The notes: generated by a model from the letters alone, not told the origin. Shown: positions 1-9,742, counted from the first letter of the stretch. The stretch is 64,000 bases of DNA from Nitrospira sp. CG24B (GCA_002869845.2 NEWS02000007.1:195320-259319); one strand, 5' to 3'. A program made the numbers and translations.

Positions 1-1444
1 CTGAGATTCTCTTCCACTCAAGTACGCCTCGATGACTCCCAGGGCTCGGTCATGATCTTCTGGATGAATTCGACTTTCCCATTCCTGAAACGTATTGCCG
101 ATCTCGTGATCCTCATGACCCAACTGCCGCTTCCACTCAGGCGACAGATAGACATCATTGGAATTCAGATCCCAGTCCCAAATGCCGATGTTCGTGTTCT
201 GAACCGTTGTGGTCAGGCGGCCTTCGCTGGTGCGCAAGGCCTGCTCGACTTTCCGTCTGTCGGCAGACTCGATCGCTAGAGCAACCGTATTCGCGACAGA
301 TGTGGCGAAATGCTGTTCCTCCATCGTCCAATGTCGCGTTGGGCCGATGTGTTCGTGGCAAATGACGCCGACCATCCGACCTTCCGACCGAATGGGCACA
401 TCCAGCATGGAGGTAATCCCGAGTGGAGCCAGATACGTCGCTGTAAATTCGCTCGTCCTCGGATCCCCCTGCGCATCATCGGCAGCGACGATTCGTTCGA
501 AATCTAGTTCTTGGAAGTATTTCGGATAGTCGGTTGCCATCAACTCAAATCCCTGTGAATGTTCTTGGATGGCCAATTGATAGAGATCCGCACAGTGAAT
601 GGCGGAACGATCCTGCGTAAAAAACCAGATACTGACCCGTTCAACATGAAGACACTCTGTAGCCAAACGTGTGATCGTGTGAAACGCGTCTTGAACATTT
701 CCCCCATAGATCTGGGGATTTTTTGCCAGCTCGGATAATCCCGTTTGGATTCGCCTCAGCAGCCCTTCAGTGCGTTGCTGTTCCCGCTCAAGTTGTTTCT
801 GTTGACTGATATCTCTGAAGACCAGAACGGCCCCGGTCACTGCACCGTCCAACGACATGGGTGTGACCACCAAAGAAATGGAGACCAGCTGCCCGTCTGA
901 TGACACCAGCAATCCGTCGTCGGTGCGATAGGGCTCTCCCGATGCGAGAGGTGGAAACGTGGCATCGGTAATCAAACACTCGTCTCGGTACTCCTCCGGA
1001 CCCGGAGAAATCATCTGATACACAGGACGACCGCAGAGGGCTTCAGCCGTCCCACTGAACAGCTTTTCCGCTTGCTGGTTGGTCATCCTGATCTTCCAGT
1101 CTGAATCCACAACACAGAGCCCATCCCCGAGAGAGTGTACGACCGCCTGGAGTTTGTTCCGCTCCTGGGCCAGTTGTGTGTCGCTGCTTTGTTTAAGCTG
1201 CGCGTAGAGATCCTGCATCTCCTTCGAGGAGAGAGCCAACGACCGTTCCAAGAGTGGCGTAGAGATCCTGCATCTCCTTCGAGGAGAGAGCCAACGACCG
1301 TTCCAAGAGTGCATGGCCCTGGTCGGCCTCCACATAGCTTCGGTCGATCCGTTCAATCAGCTCGCTCCAGGCCTCACGTGACGGCGGCGGATGCTGTTCA
1401 TCGAGGCCTAAACGTTTTAGTTGTCGCGCCAGCAAGGGATGCAT
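1..1444 (-). pseudogene. PAS/GAF sensor protein, probable histidine kinase; frame broken, runs off left edge
   Basis: The first ~70 codons from the ATG at 1444 read MHPLLARQLKRLGLDE..., then a coiled stretch ending SKEMQDLY. There a 55-bp tandem duplication shifts the frame and translation stops at 1193. If one copy is ignored, the frame continues open to base 1: linker LYAQLKQSSDTQLAQERN, a PAS domain (about 1165-830), a GAF domain (about 760-260, with the motif SMLDVPIRSEGRMVGVICHE) and a second PAS domain (from about 215, GIWDWDLNSNDVYLSPEW). Any kinase or output domain lies outside the window. The gene starts 6 bp after the FIST gene ends, so the two are probably one operon in which FIST is a sensory partner. 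Whether the break is real, reversible or an assembly error cannot be told here. Confidence 0.8.
1202..1311. repeat. 55-bp perfect tandem duplication inside the sensor gene
   Basis: Bases 1202-1256 and 1257-1311 are identical over 55 bp. The bases just outside differ (c at 1201 against g at 1256), so the unit is exactly 55. As 55 is not a multiple of three, the second copy throws the sensor gene out of frame; removing one copy restores a continuous reading frame across the junction. Confidence 0.95.
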
Positions 1445-1450
1445 AAAGAA

Positions 1451-2593
1451 TCAGGCCGCCTCACTCAACGTCGTCAGTGTCATCGTCTGATTGTGAAGGT
1501 CACAGGTTCCTGTCGCAAAAGGGGACAGCTCTCCGTAGGAGTAGAACCCGATCTGTCTGGTCCCTTTGGGAAGCACGTCCAGCGTCGCCTCAATTTCCTC
1601 TTCCGTTCGTTCCCCCAACACAAGACGCCGACCCACACAACTAATCGCAATGGCAAGAGCGCAGGGACCCCCATCCGTCGAGAGCTTCGTGGAAGATGCC
1701 GCTTCTGACGCGCCTTGGACTAACCGATCGAAATTCGCCTTCATCAGCTGCGCGAGCGCCCCTTCTGGAATATCGCCGGCGAAAGTGAGCGATTGCGCCT
1801 GCTCATCCACGGCTAAAATGGTTCGGACTAGGCTCTTTGAATCTGATTTGTTAGAACGCAACGCGAGCGGAAACAAAAGCCCCGTCGCCGGCAATCCGGT
1901 CGCCCGCTCGCCAAGATATTCCTTGTAGAGTTGGAGTGCGGGTCGACCATCGAGCTCAAAGAGGATGTTTCCTTTCGACCTCGTCACACGACGTTCCGGG
2001 CCGAACAGATCCCATCCCCCCTTCGATCCATGTCCGATCTGAATGCGATCGCCATACAAGCCAACAGCCGTCACAAAACCTGCTTGTGGTCGTCTGTCTT
2101 GCAAGACCCAGGTTCGTCGGAATCGGTCACCATCGCCGGCCAGTCCACCGGTCACCACAACGGACGGAGACACCTTGGAATTTAATCCCCGAACCAGTTC
2201 ACTCCCATTCACATGAAGCCCGTCAGAAAGGACGAAGATGCCTTTCAATCGCGAATCGTTCAGCTGTTGGGCTATCTCCTGTCCGGCGGAGAACGAGTGG
2301 TCCGCCGACTGGACAGGCGCGCTGGCCAGCCGAAGATCCGTATGATCAAATCGCACAATCGCTGCACTCACACTCTCATCAAAGATCTGTGTTCCCAAAA
2401 TCTCTCCGGCCGTCGAGCATCCGATGACGATCGCTTCGCGATAATCATCAGCCAGCTCGCTGAGAGGATCCGCTGAATCGAGAAAACTGGAAGACCCGAA
2501 CAACAAGACCAATGTTCGCCGAGAGTCAATACGGGGCCGGTTCTTGACGGACCAGTATTTCTTGCGATCATAACCAAAGGTATGAACTTCCAT
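1451..2593 (-). CDS. FIST domain sensory protein
   Basis: A 380-aa cytoplasmic protein with FIST_N followed by FIST_C. Visible features are TLVLLFGSSSFLD near the N-terminus, the core IVIGCSTAGEI, VVTGGLAGDGDRF, and a C-terminal part with the cysteine motif AIAISCVGRRLVLGERTEEE and FYSYGELSP. FIST domains are thought to sense small ligands and usually sit beside signalling proteins, which fits the PAS/GAF sensor gene 6 bp downstream. I chose the ATG at 2593 because GAAAGGAAAA lies at Shine-Dalgarno distance; the frame stays open 18 codons further upstream without a better site. The ligand is unknown. Confidence 0.88.
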   Translation of the reverse strand: MEVHTFGYDRKKYWSVKNRPRIDSRRTLVLLFGSSSFLDSADPLSELADDYREAIVIGCSTAGEILGTQIFDESVSAAIVRFDHTDLRLASAPVQSADHSFSAGQEIAQQLNDSRLKGIFVLSDGLHVNGSELVRGLNSKVSPSVVVTGGLAGDGDRFRRTWVLQDRRPQAGFVTAVGLYGDRIQIGHGSKGGWDLFGPERRVTRSKGNILFELDGRPALQLYKEYLGERATGLPATGLLFPLALRSNKSDSKSLVRTILAVDEQAQSLTFAGDIPEGALAQLMKANFDRLVQGASEAASSTKLSTDGGPCALAIAISCVGRRLVLGERTEEEIEATLDVLPKGTRQIGFYSYGELSPFATGTCDLHNQTMTLTTLSEAA

Positions 2594-3015
2594 CGTATGT
2601 TTTCCTTTCGATCTTGGACTAGGCGGCAACCTGATTCCCCGGATCACCGTTGTGATTTGGGAGCCCCCTCCACTGCTCGTTCACGGAACCGGACCATAAA
2701 GCAACAACGCGAACCGCTTTCGGAATGCTTCGTCTACTCCACTCGGTCCTGCCTCACTTCAGCCAACCTCTTGAAGATGGCTAAACCCATGATTTGTGGC
2801 CATTCGCACAAAAGGTTGTTCGATAGATGCGTCGACCTTCGCCGCATATCCCGCTTACAAGCGGAATCGCAAGCAAACCTACTCGATACTTTTTCGGTTT
2901 TTAGATCACAAAACTTGATCGGAACCAGGGGGGAGATTCTGAATGACCACTACAACCGCGCCACAAGAGATTACCTCTTCCAAACAGCCTCATCCGAATC
3001 GTCTACGGCTTTGCC
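2594..3015. other. intergenic region upstream of the FIST gene
   Basis: About 420 bp without a credible gene. It must hold the promoter of the leftward FIST/sensor pair, but I see no convincing -35/-10 pair. A small palindrome, CCGCTT-ac-AAGCGG at 2851-2864, is the only marked element and could be an operator or chance. Confidence 0.5.
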
Positions 3016-5538
3016 TCATTGCCACGCGGCTGTCAGGCTGCCGCTCTCGTCCCGCCAATGCGGCGTCCAAGCGAGGGTCACGAGCTTGACGGCAATGTTG
3101 GCTTTGGTGGGCTTAATTGAAATCGTTTCGAGCTTTTCGTTCAGCGGATCGGTCGCTGCGGCCAATGCCTCGCTTTCGGACTTGAATTGGGCTTCGAGAT
3201 CAGCCAGTTGCTGCTGAAGGGCTGCAACATTTTCTTCTGCCACACCAACATCCTTGGACTCCTTCATGACTCGACCGGCGCTCCGAACCGCCGTTGTGGC
3301 ACGTCCGATGTTCGAGGCGCTGATCGTCTTTCGTCCCATAAAGGCCCCAAGGATGGAGGCTCCGACAGAAATCGCCGCCTGCACCTGACTGGATCGGGAT
3401 TCAGCCTGCTGCTTCTCCTTTGCCAACTCAGCACGCCTGATCCGATCTTCCAGCGTCGCAATCTTCGGGGCATATTTCTGGCGAAGCATTTCAGCCCCCT
3501 TATCACGCTGTTCCCGACCCGTGTGCTGTAACCGGACTCGGAAATCCCGCTCGGACTCACCTGGAGTGGATATTTCCTTGGTGCTCGGACTCTTGAACAA
3601 CTCGACCTTTTGTGTTCGAAACAACCAGCCACCAAAATCCTTGTTCCAATCAGCATAACTCTTGGCCTTGCCGGCACTCACCGGCAAGGCAAGAAACTGA
3701 GCCTCCTCTTCCGGATCTCGCTCGAGATCGGCCACGGCCAACTCCGCTGCCTTGGCCTTGTCCCAGTCAACCGCGACAGGTCCGTCCTCGATGGGAGCCA
3801 ATACCGTCACATCCTGCGTGCGATCAACACCGCTCTTCGAATCGGAGAAGCGGATCTGTGATGAACCCAGTAGCATCGGGGAATAGACCAACTCGTTCCC
3901 TTCAGGTTTTGAACCACGCAGCGGGACGAAATGCTGCGGCACCTCCGGCGGCAGCATGGGACGGGTTGTCAATCCTGAGGACTGAGGATTGAGGATTGAG
4001 TGCTGAGCCCCAGGCGCCGCACTGTGTACTGTTCCCTTTTCACGCCTCACCGGATCCATCAACTGTTTAATCTGTGTTCTCGTCAGCGGGCCGCGGAGGT
4101 ACGACAGACACCAACGTGTCTCAAACACGACTGGTTCGTCCTCATGCACGTTGTTCATCAGAAAGATCCGATTGCCGAGACCAGCCAGCGTTTGCTCCAT
4201 GCGGCCCCGGTCAAACTTCTTGCCAGCACTGCTCGACGCACCTTCTAATCCCTCCAGCACACGAGCCTTGTCTCGTTCTGTCTGCAATCGTCCGATAAAC
4301 CAGGTCCCGGTGTTGGCCAGGCCCTTGTAGTCGAGATCCACGGGATTCTGCGTCGCCAGGACCACTCCAAGGCCGAAGGCGCGCGCCTGTTTGAGCAACG
4401 TCATCAACGGCAACTTCGAGGGAGGATTCGATACCGGCGGAAAGTAGCCGAAGATCTCGTCCATGTAGAGAAGCGCGCGCAGGCTGGTTGTTCCCGATTG
4501 CGCCCTCATCCATCCGACTATTTGACTGAGCAACAACGTCACAAAGAACATGCGCTCGGCATCATTGAGATGCGCGATGGAAAAGATCGCATGACGCGGC
4601 TTTCCTGCCGGTGTATAGAGCAACGACTGGATGTCCAGCGCCTCTCCTTCCAGCCAGGCCTGGAAGCCTGGTGCGGCAAGCAGATTATTCAGCTTCATTG
4701 CGAGAGCAAAGCGCTCCTTCGAAGGGAAGAAGGAATCGACGTCCATGACGCCAATCTTGGATACGGGAGGCGATTGAATCGCTTGGATCAATGACGCGAG
4801 ATCAAGATCCTCTTCTTTCTTCCAAGTCTGATCGAGAATCGTGGATAGCAGAATGTGCTCGCGGCTTTGGATCGGATCGGCTTCGACCCCGAGCAAACCG
4901 AGCAGGCTCGTGACGGTCGTGCTGATACGCTCGCGCAGCAACTCTCCATCTTCCCGCACATCGGCAGCCGGTGCGGCGAATGATTTCAAGATAGAGACTG
5001 GCAACCCGGCATTACTCCCAGGCGTATAGATGGCCACATCCGCTGCATCCCGCAGCCGCTGAATCCTAGCGCCATCCTGTTGCCAACCAGCCAAGCCCTT
5101 CGTCCAGAGTTCTGCTTGTGCCTGAGCGTAGTCTGCTGGTGACAAACCTTTTTTACGCGCGTCGTCTTCGTTGATCCAGGGTTGGAAGTCCTCGCCCTTG
5201 AGAGACGGGAACGTCAGCATCAAATTGCCGAGATCGCCCTTCGGATCAATGATGATGGCGGGGATGCTATCGATCGCAGCTTCTTCAAGGAGCGCCAGAC
5301 AAAGACCCGTCTTGCCGCTGCCGGTCATGCCGACGCAGACTGCGTGCGTCACCAGATCTTTTGAATCATAGAGCAGCCACCCCGGTTTGGCCTGCTTCGC
5401 CGCGAGATCATATGGCCGTCCCATATAAAAGACGCCGAGTTTTTCGAAATCCTCTGCGGTAGATGGAGCTGACGGCGTAGATTTCTTTGCGACACTCTCG
5501 GCCTTTGCATTCGAGTCGGTCTTCTTTGCTTTCGGCAT
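3016..5538 (-). CDS. HerA/FtsK-like P-loop ATPase with C-terminal coiled coil
   Basis: An 840-aa protein. A charged, Ala/Ser/Lys-rich N-terminus (1-30) precedes a conserved module with Walker A GMTGSGKT (about 70-77), IIIDPKGDLG (about 96-105), Walker B LLYMDEIFGYFPP (about residue 355) and the sensor-like ATQNPVDLDY. This is the DUF853/HerA central-domain type found in bipolar helicases and DNA-pumping ATPases. The last ~180 residues are rich in E, K, R and A with heptad character and probably form a coiled coil, interrupted by a Gly/Ala stretch (VGASILGAFMGRK) that might touch a membrane. No nuclease (NurA-like) partner is adjacent. Start ATG at 5538 follows AAGGGGGAT. Actual substrate unknown. 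Confidence 0.82.
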   Translation of the reverse strand: MPKAKKTDSNAKAESVAKKSTPSAPSTAEDFEKLGVFYMGRPYDLAAKQAKPGWLLYDSKDLVTHAVCVGMTGSGKTGLCLALLEEAAIDSIPAIIIDPKGDLGNLMLTFPSLKGEDFQPWINEDDARKKGLSPADYAQAQAELWTKGLAGWQQDGARIQRLRDAADVAIYTPGSNAGLPVSILKSFAAPAADVREDGELLRERISTTVTSLLGLLGVEADPIQSREHILLSTILDQTWKKEEDLDLASLIQAIQSPPVSKIGVMDVDSFFPSKERFALAMKLNNLLAAPGFQAWLEGEALDIQSLLYTPAGKPRHAIFSIAHLNDAERMFFVTLLLSQIVGWMRAQSGTTSLRALLYMDEIFGYFPPVSNPPSKLPLMTLLKQARAFGLGVVLATQNPVDLDYKGLANTGTWFIGRLQTERDKARVLEGLEGASSSAGKKFDRGRMEQTLAGLGNRIFLMNNVHEDEPVVFETRWCLSYLRGPLTRTQIKQLMDPVRREKGTVHSAAPGAQHSILNPQSSGLTTRPMLPPEVPQHFVPLRGSKPEGNELVYSPMLLGSSQIRFSDSKSGVDRTQDVTVLAPIEDGPVAVDWDKAKAAELAVADLERDPEEEAQFLALPVSAGKAKSYADWNKDFGGWLFRTQKVELFKSPSTKEISTPGESERDFRVRLQHTGREQRDKGAEMLRQKYAPKIATLEDRIRRAELAKEKQQAESRSSQVQAAISVGASILGAFMGRKTISASNIGRATTAVRSAGRVMKESKDVGVAEENVAALQQQLADLEAQFKSESEALAAATDPLNEKLETISIKPTKANIAVKLVTLAWTPHWRDESGSLTAAWQ
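3975..4007. repeat. heptamer tandem repeat inside the ATPase gene
   Basis: On the + strand the sequence reads CTGAGGA, CTGAGGA, TTGAGGA, TTGAGTG, CTGAG: nearly five 7-bp units. In the minus-strand protein it encodes the Ser/Gln/Asn-rich linker around QHSILNPQSSG. One unit more or less would shift the frame, so the tract is a potential slippage site. Confidence 0.75.
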
Positions 5539-5675
5539 GCCTATATCCCCCTTCGCTCGACAGTCAGGACAAATTTCGCGATATTGTAGTGGTCTAAAAG
5601 ACGAGCCGCAAGCGGGAGAGGAGTGATCAGATTAACCGGAAGGAGTAGGCGGCATGTATGGCAAGCCGCTGACCG

Positions 5676-6004
5676 TCACCATTCTTTGAAGATGATAAAT
5701 ACCGCCACCACAATCAGCGCGAACCCCACCACATAGTTCCACTTCAGCGCTTCTTTCAAGTAGACGACCGAGAAATCGAGAACACGACCAGCGTGATCAC
5801 CTCTTGGATTGTCTTGAGCTGCGCCGCCGTGAACTGCCCATGTCCGATCCGATTGGCCGGCACTTGGAAGCAGTATTCAACAAAAGCAATCCCCCAGCTC
5901 ACCAGAATCACCGTGAACAAGGGAGAGTCCTTGAACTTCAGATGGCCGTACCAGGCAAACGTCATGAACACATTCGAAATCGTCAACAACGCGACAGTCT
6001 GCAT
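5676..6004 (-). pseudogene. DUF486 (DMT-like) small membrane protein with a frameshift
   Basis: From the ATG at 6004, preceded by AAGGAGG, the protein begins MQTVALLTISNVFMTFAWYG and carries VPANRIGHGQFTAAQLKTIQE, typical of the ~110-residue four-helix DUF486 family. At about 5775-5780 the frame slips and would end early at 5756 with the tail SISRSST. The missing part, SVVYLKEALKWNY...VFIIFKEW, is present in another frame and ends at 5676. A one-base loss explains it. Transport substrate unknown. Either a recent pseudogene or a sequencing error. Confidence 0.75.
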
Positions 6005-6238
6005 CGGACACCGTCCTCCTTCTTTTAAGCAATGCTGGCATATTGTCACTTAGAATCGCCGGGCAGGAAAGGAAATGGGCAAATATTGGAAGGCACTAAT
6101 GGGTTGGCCGGAAAGGCATCAATTCACCTGGAGGAAAGATGCCTCTCTCAACGCAAAGAGCATATGAACATTGCAGATTGACAGTAGGATAATGGCGTGT
6201 GCGAGCTCTCATCTCCCAGGACCGCCCGATATCAGCCC

Positions 6239-6919
6239 TTACAATTCCTCTGGCCACTTTGCTTTCTCCAAACATTCAAGCCGCATGTTTGTCAAAATGT
6301 TTTCAGTCGTTTCAAGCAGAACATCTCCGGTGATTGCATGGTTATCCTCGTAACGGATGCCACCACCAACCTGACGAGGTTTATCAACAAAGGGAAAACG
6401 AACATCGTGGACTGCACTACAACGCAAATAACGATAGAGCATTTCACAAAGCGAGAAGCGTGGTAGATGTTCACGGAGATTGCTTTTGTTAAAGCCCGGA
6501 AATGGCCGCTGCTCCACGCATGTCAGGAAATCCTGAGGTGCAATGTACCGCATGCCATTTTTGATTTGAACTTCTTCACCATAGGCATCGGCAATAGCTT
6601 TCGAGATTTCTTTGTGATTCGTTAGTTCCAGGTAGTCTCCATGACTCTGAAATTGCGACCGTGGCCATTAAAGAAAGAAAAGGAGATCTATTTGTTCGTA
6701 AAAGTCTTTCTTCCCGGAATATTCCCGTACAACTCTTTTATAAGCTTTGTTATCTTTCTCGCCTGGATATCGGAGTGATCCCAAGGCTCCGATGTAACAA
6801 CTCATGACCAAGATGGCCTCAAGGTAGTATTTGGAGTCGGCTCTCAACATCTTGACCCTAGCAAGATTCTCTTGCCACCCCTCGAAGTACGCCTTGATGG
6901 TTTCACACTTTTCAGTCAA
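6239..6919 (-). pseudogene. unknown protein with HEPN-like motif, split by an in-frame TAA
   Basis: A TTG start at 6919 follows the good ribosome site AGAGGTGAT. The first 83 codons (MTEKCETIKAYFEGWQENLA...) end at TAA 6670-6668, but the same frame continues without another stop to 6239, giving about 225 residues in all. No ribosome site supports a restart at the next ATG (6553). The C-terminal half contains LYRYLRCSAVHDVRFPF, an R-x4-H pattern like the catalytic motif of HEPN ribonucleases. I do not recognise the full-length family; the HEPN reading is an inference from this one motif. It lies between other broken genes and a toxin-antitoxin locus. Confidence 0.55.
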
Positions 6920-6973
6920 GCCAGATCACCTCTCGGAATCCAGTATCAATAGTCCCAGGGCACATGACCATGG

Positions 6974-7000
6974 GGCTGAAGGCCACCAGCGCCTTCAGCC
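6974..7000. repeat. hairpin with 10-bp perfect stem
   Basis: GGCTGAAGGC and GCCTTCAGCC pair perfectly around a 7-nt loop. It lies about 200 bp past the uvrA stop codon. There is no T-run on either side, so it is not a classical terminator. Confidence 0.6.
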
Positions 7001-7048
7001 GCCTCGCCTATCTTTTCTCCAGGGGTGGAAGGGATGGATCTTTCGGAA

Positions 7049-7185
7049 GTCGCCATAGCGGGTTTTGGTGGATCCAGGCAAAACTGCCGCGTGCGACGGC
7101 ATGCGATGCATCATCGCGCTTCAGAGTCGCACGCGGCCAATCGTAGCGGTTCAGTTGCCGTCTCAACTCATCGCATTATGGCGAC
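7049..7185. repeat. nested inverted repeats downstream of uvrA
   Basis: Three nested perfect arms are seen: GTCGCCATA (7049-7057) with TATGGCGAC (7177-7185); GCCGCGTGCGAC (7086-7097) with GTCGCACGCGGC (7126-7137); and inside these GCGATG-cat-CATCGC. The whole 137-bp segment could fold as one long branched hairpin. It could be a REP-like or miniature palindromic element, a transcription barrier, or a structured RNA. Confidence 0.7.
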
Positions 7186-7202
7186 GCACGAACGATCCGC
7201 CC

Positions 7203-9710
7203 TTACAACCCTGCTTCTTTCAACACCTGTCCCGTATACGACCGCTTCGACTTGGCAATTTCTTTCGGCGGGCCTTCGGCGACGATTTCGCCGCCCCGAT
7301 CTCCACCCTCTGGTCCCAAATCGATGATCCAATCGGCGTTCTTGATGACATCCAGATTGTGCTCGATCACCAGCACCGTGTTCCCTGCTTCGACAAGTCG
7401 ATCCAGCACATCGAGCAATCGCTGCACATCGGCGAAATGGAGACCCGTTGTTGGTTCATCGAGGATGTACATCGTACGACCGGTCGCACGCTTGGAGAGC
7501 TCGCGCGACAACTTCACCCGTTGGGCTTCGCCGCCGGAGAGCGTCGTCGCGGATTGGCCAAGCTTCACATAGTGCAGGCCGACATCGTGCAGGGTCTGGA
7601 GCTTCGTCTTGATCAACGGAATGTGCTCAAAGAATTCCAAGGCATCGTCCACCGTCATGTTCAGCACATCGGCGATGCTCTTGCCCTTGTGAAGAATCTC
7701 CATCGTCTCACGGTTGTACCGTTGGCCCTTACAGACCTCACAGGTCACATAGACATCCGGCAAGAAGTGCATTTCTATCTTGATGAGCCCATCTCCCTGA
7801 CAGGCTTCGCATCGCCCACCCTTGACGTTAAAACTGTAGCGTCCTGGCTTATAGCCACGGACACGCGATTCAGGAAGATTCGAATAGAGATCGCGAATGT
7901 ACCCGAACAGGCCTGTATAGGTGGCAGGATTCGACCTCGGTGTCCGCCCGATCGGCGATTGATCGATATCGATCACCTTGTCGAGCCCATCAACCCCCCT
8001 TAGGTCCTTGCACCCATCGATCTTTGGCTTCTTGTGATAGAGCAGTTGCGAAAGCGAATGAAAGAGCACCTCCAGTACCAGCGTACTTTTTCCTGATCCG
8101 GAGACCCCCGTCACGCAGGTGAAGAGGCCCATCGGAATGCGCGCCGTGACGTTCTTCAGATTATGCTTTTGTGCCCCCACTACCGACAGTGTCCCTCTCG
8201 GCTTTCGATGCCGTTGAGGTACTGAGACGGTCTGGATTCCACGCAAGTATTGGCCGGTCAGCGAATTGGGGTCGCCCTTAATCTGCTGCGGCGTCCCCTG
8301 CGCGATGACATACCCACCTTGAGAGCCAGCGCCCGGCCCCATATCGAGAACATGGTCAGCCGCTTCCATCGTCTCGGCATCGTGCTCGACGACCACAACT
8401 GTGTTGCCGAGATCCCGCAATCTAAGCAGGGTTTGCAATAATCGACGATTATCGCGCTGGTGGAGTCCGATAGACGGTTCGTCCAGGATGTACAACACCC
8501 CCACCAAACCTGACCCGATCTGTGTGGCTAGCCTAATCCGTTGCCCTTCGCCGCCGGACAGCGTCGCTGCGGCGCGATCAAGCGTCAGATAGTCCAGCCC
8601 CACATTGACGAGAAACCCAAGCCGCTCCCGAATCTCTTTCAAGATCCGATGGGCAATGACAAGTTCACGGTCAGTAAACTTCAACGACAGGAAAAAGTCG
8701 GCAGCCGCGCGAACTGAGAGGCTGGTCACCTCGGCGATTGACTGCTTGGCCAATTTGATGGAGAGACTTTCTGGCCTCAGCCTCGCCCCATGGCAGACTG
8801 TGCAGGGTTCCAGCAGCGTGAAGTCCTCTTCCTCCGGACAGCCTGGAGGCATGACATACCCGATGCCGTCGCAAGCCGGACAGGCACCGTGCGGGCTATT
8901 GAAGGAAAACACCCGAGGCGTCACTTCCGGATAGCTCACGCCACATTTGATACAGGCCAGCTTGTCACTGTACAGACGGGTGTTCCCATCCTCGGGCAGG
9001 ACTGCGACGAGCCCGCCTGTCAGCTTGGTCGCGGTCTCAACCGAATCCGCCAGCCGGCGCATAAGCGCCTCGCCGGATTTCATCACCAGCCGATCGACGA
9101 TGATTTCGATTGTGTGTTTTTTCTGTTTGTCGAGCGTGACGTCCTCGCCCAGATCGGCAATCTTGCCGTCGATACGGGCACGGACATAGCCCGCCTTTCG
9201 CATCTCTAGTAATTCTTTCCGATATTCACCCTTTCGCCCACGCACGATCGGAGCGAGGACCTGGAACTTCATGCCTTCCGGCACTGAGGCAATCGCATCG
9301 ACCATTTGCTGGACCGTCTGTGCCGTAATCTCTTCTCCACATTGAAAACAGTAGGGGCGCCCAACACGGGCAAAGAGGAGCCGGAGATAATCGTAAATCT
9401 CTGTAACCGTGCCGACGGTAGATCTGGGATTATGACTGGTGCTTTTCTGCTCGATGGAAATGGCTGGAGACAAGCCTTCAATCGAATCGACATCCGGCTT
9501 TCCCATCTGTTCGAGGAATTGCCGTGCATAGGCGGAGAGCGACTCGACATACCGCCGCTGCCCTTCGGCATAAATCGTGTCGAACGCAAGCGATGACTTA
9601 CCGGACCCGCTCAAGCCAGTGATGACCACCAGCTTGTCGCGGGGAATCTCCACGTCGATGTTTTTGAGGTTATGCTCCCGCGCGCCCTTGATGATGATGG
9701 AATTTCCCAT
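7203..9710 (-). CDS. uvrA: UvrA, excinuclease ABC subunit A (short form)
   Basis: The damage-recognising ATPase of nucleotide excision repair. Two ABC modules are visible: Walker [10 protein letters not shown] near residue 31 with signature [12 protein letters not shown], and GVSGSGKST with [25 protein letters not shown] and [13 protein letters not shown] follow. Zinc-type cysteines occur in CIKCG...CPACDG, CTVCHG and CEACQGDG...[10 protein letters not shown]. At 835 aa it is about 100 shorter than the usual ~940. The loss lies between [10 protein letters not shown] and [15 protein letters not shown], where typical UvrA has a long segment. Start ATG at 9710 is in line with the conserved N-terminus ([16 protein letters not shown]) and sits only ~10 nt after a TATAAT box. 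Confidence 0.95.
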   Translation of the reverse strand: MGNSIIIKGAREHNLKNIDVEIPRDKLVVITGLSGSGKSSLAFDTIYAEGQRRYVESLSAYARQFLEQMGKPDVDSIEGLSPAISIEQKSTSHNPRSTVGTVTEIYDYLRLLFARVGRPYCFQCGEEITAQTVQQMVDAIASVPEGMKFQVLAPIVRGRKGEYRKELLEMRKAGYVRARIDGKIADLGEDVTLDKQKKHTIEIIVDRLVMKSGEALMRRLADSVETATKLTGGLVAVLPEDGNTRLYSDKLACIKCGVSYPEVTPRVFSFNSPHGACPACDGIGYVMPPGCPEEEDFTLLEPCTVCHGARLRPESLSIKLAKQSIAEVTSLSVRAAADFFLSLKFTDRELVIAHRILKEIRERLGFLVNVGLDYLTLDRAAATLSGGEGQRIRLATQIGSGLVGVLYILDEPSIGLHQRDNRRLLQTLLRLRDLGNTVVVVEHDAETMEAADHVLDMGPGAGSQGGYVIAQGTPQQIKGDPNSLTGQYLRGIQTVSVPQRHRKPRGTLSVVGAQKHNLKNVTARIPMGLFTCVTGVSGSGKSTLVLEVLFHSLSQLLYHKKPKIDGCKDLRGVDGLDKVIDIDQSPIGRTPRSNPATYTGLFGYIRDLYSNLPESRVRGYKPGRYSFNVKGGRCEACQGDGLIKIEMHFLPDVYVTCEVCKGQRYNRETMEILHKGKSIADVLNMTVDDALEFFEHIPLIKTKLQTLHDVGLHYVKLGQSATTLSGGEAQRVKLSRELSKRATGRTMYILDEPTTGLHFADVQRLLDVLDRLVEAGNTVLVIEHNLDVIKNADWIIDLGPEGGDRGGEIVAEGPPKEIAKSKRSYTGQVLKEAGL

Positions 9711-9719
9711 AGGCGCGGG

Positions 9720-9728
9720 ATTATACCA
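9720..9728 (-). promoter_or_regulatory. extended -10 promoter of uvrA
   Basis: On the minus strand TGGTATAAT gives an extended -10 (TGn plus consensus TATAAT). The expected transcription start falls within a few bases of the uvrA ATG and no ribosome site precedes it, so the uvrA mRNA may be leaderless. Confidence 0.55.
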
Positions 9729-9742
9729 CTCGCGCTTCATTC

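Noticed and set aside
7065-8003. 312-codon open frame on the + strand opposite uvrA
   Set aside because: It is the complement of a fully supported uvrA frame, has no family similarity and no ribosome site.
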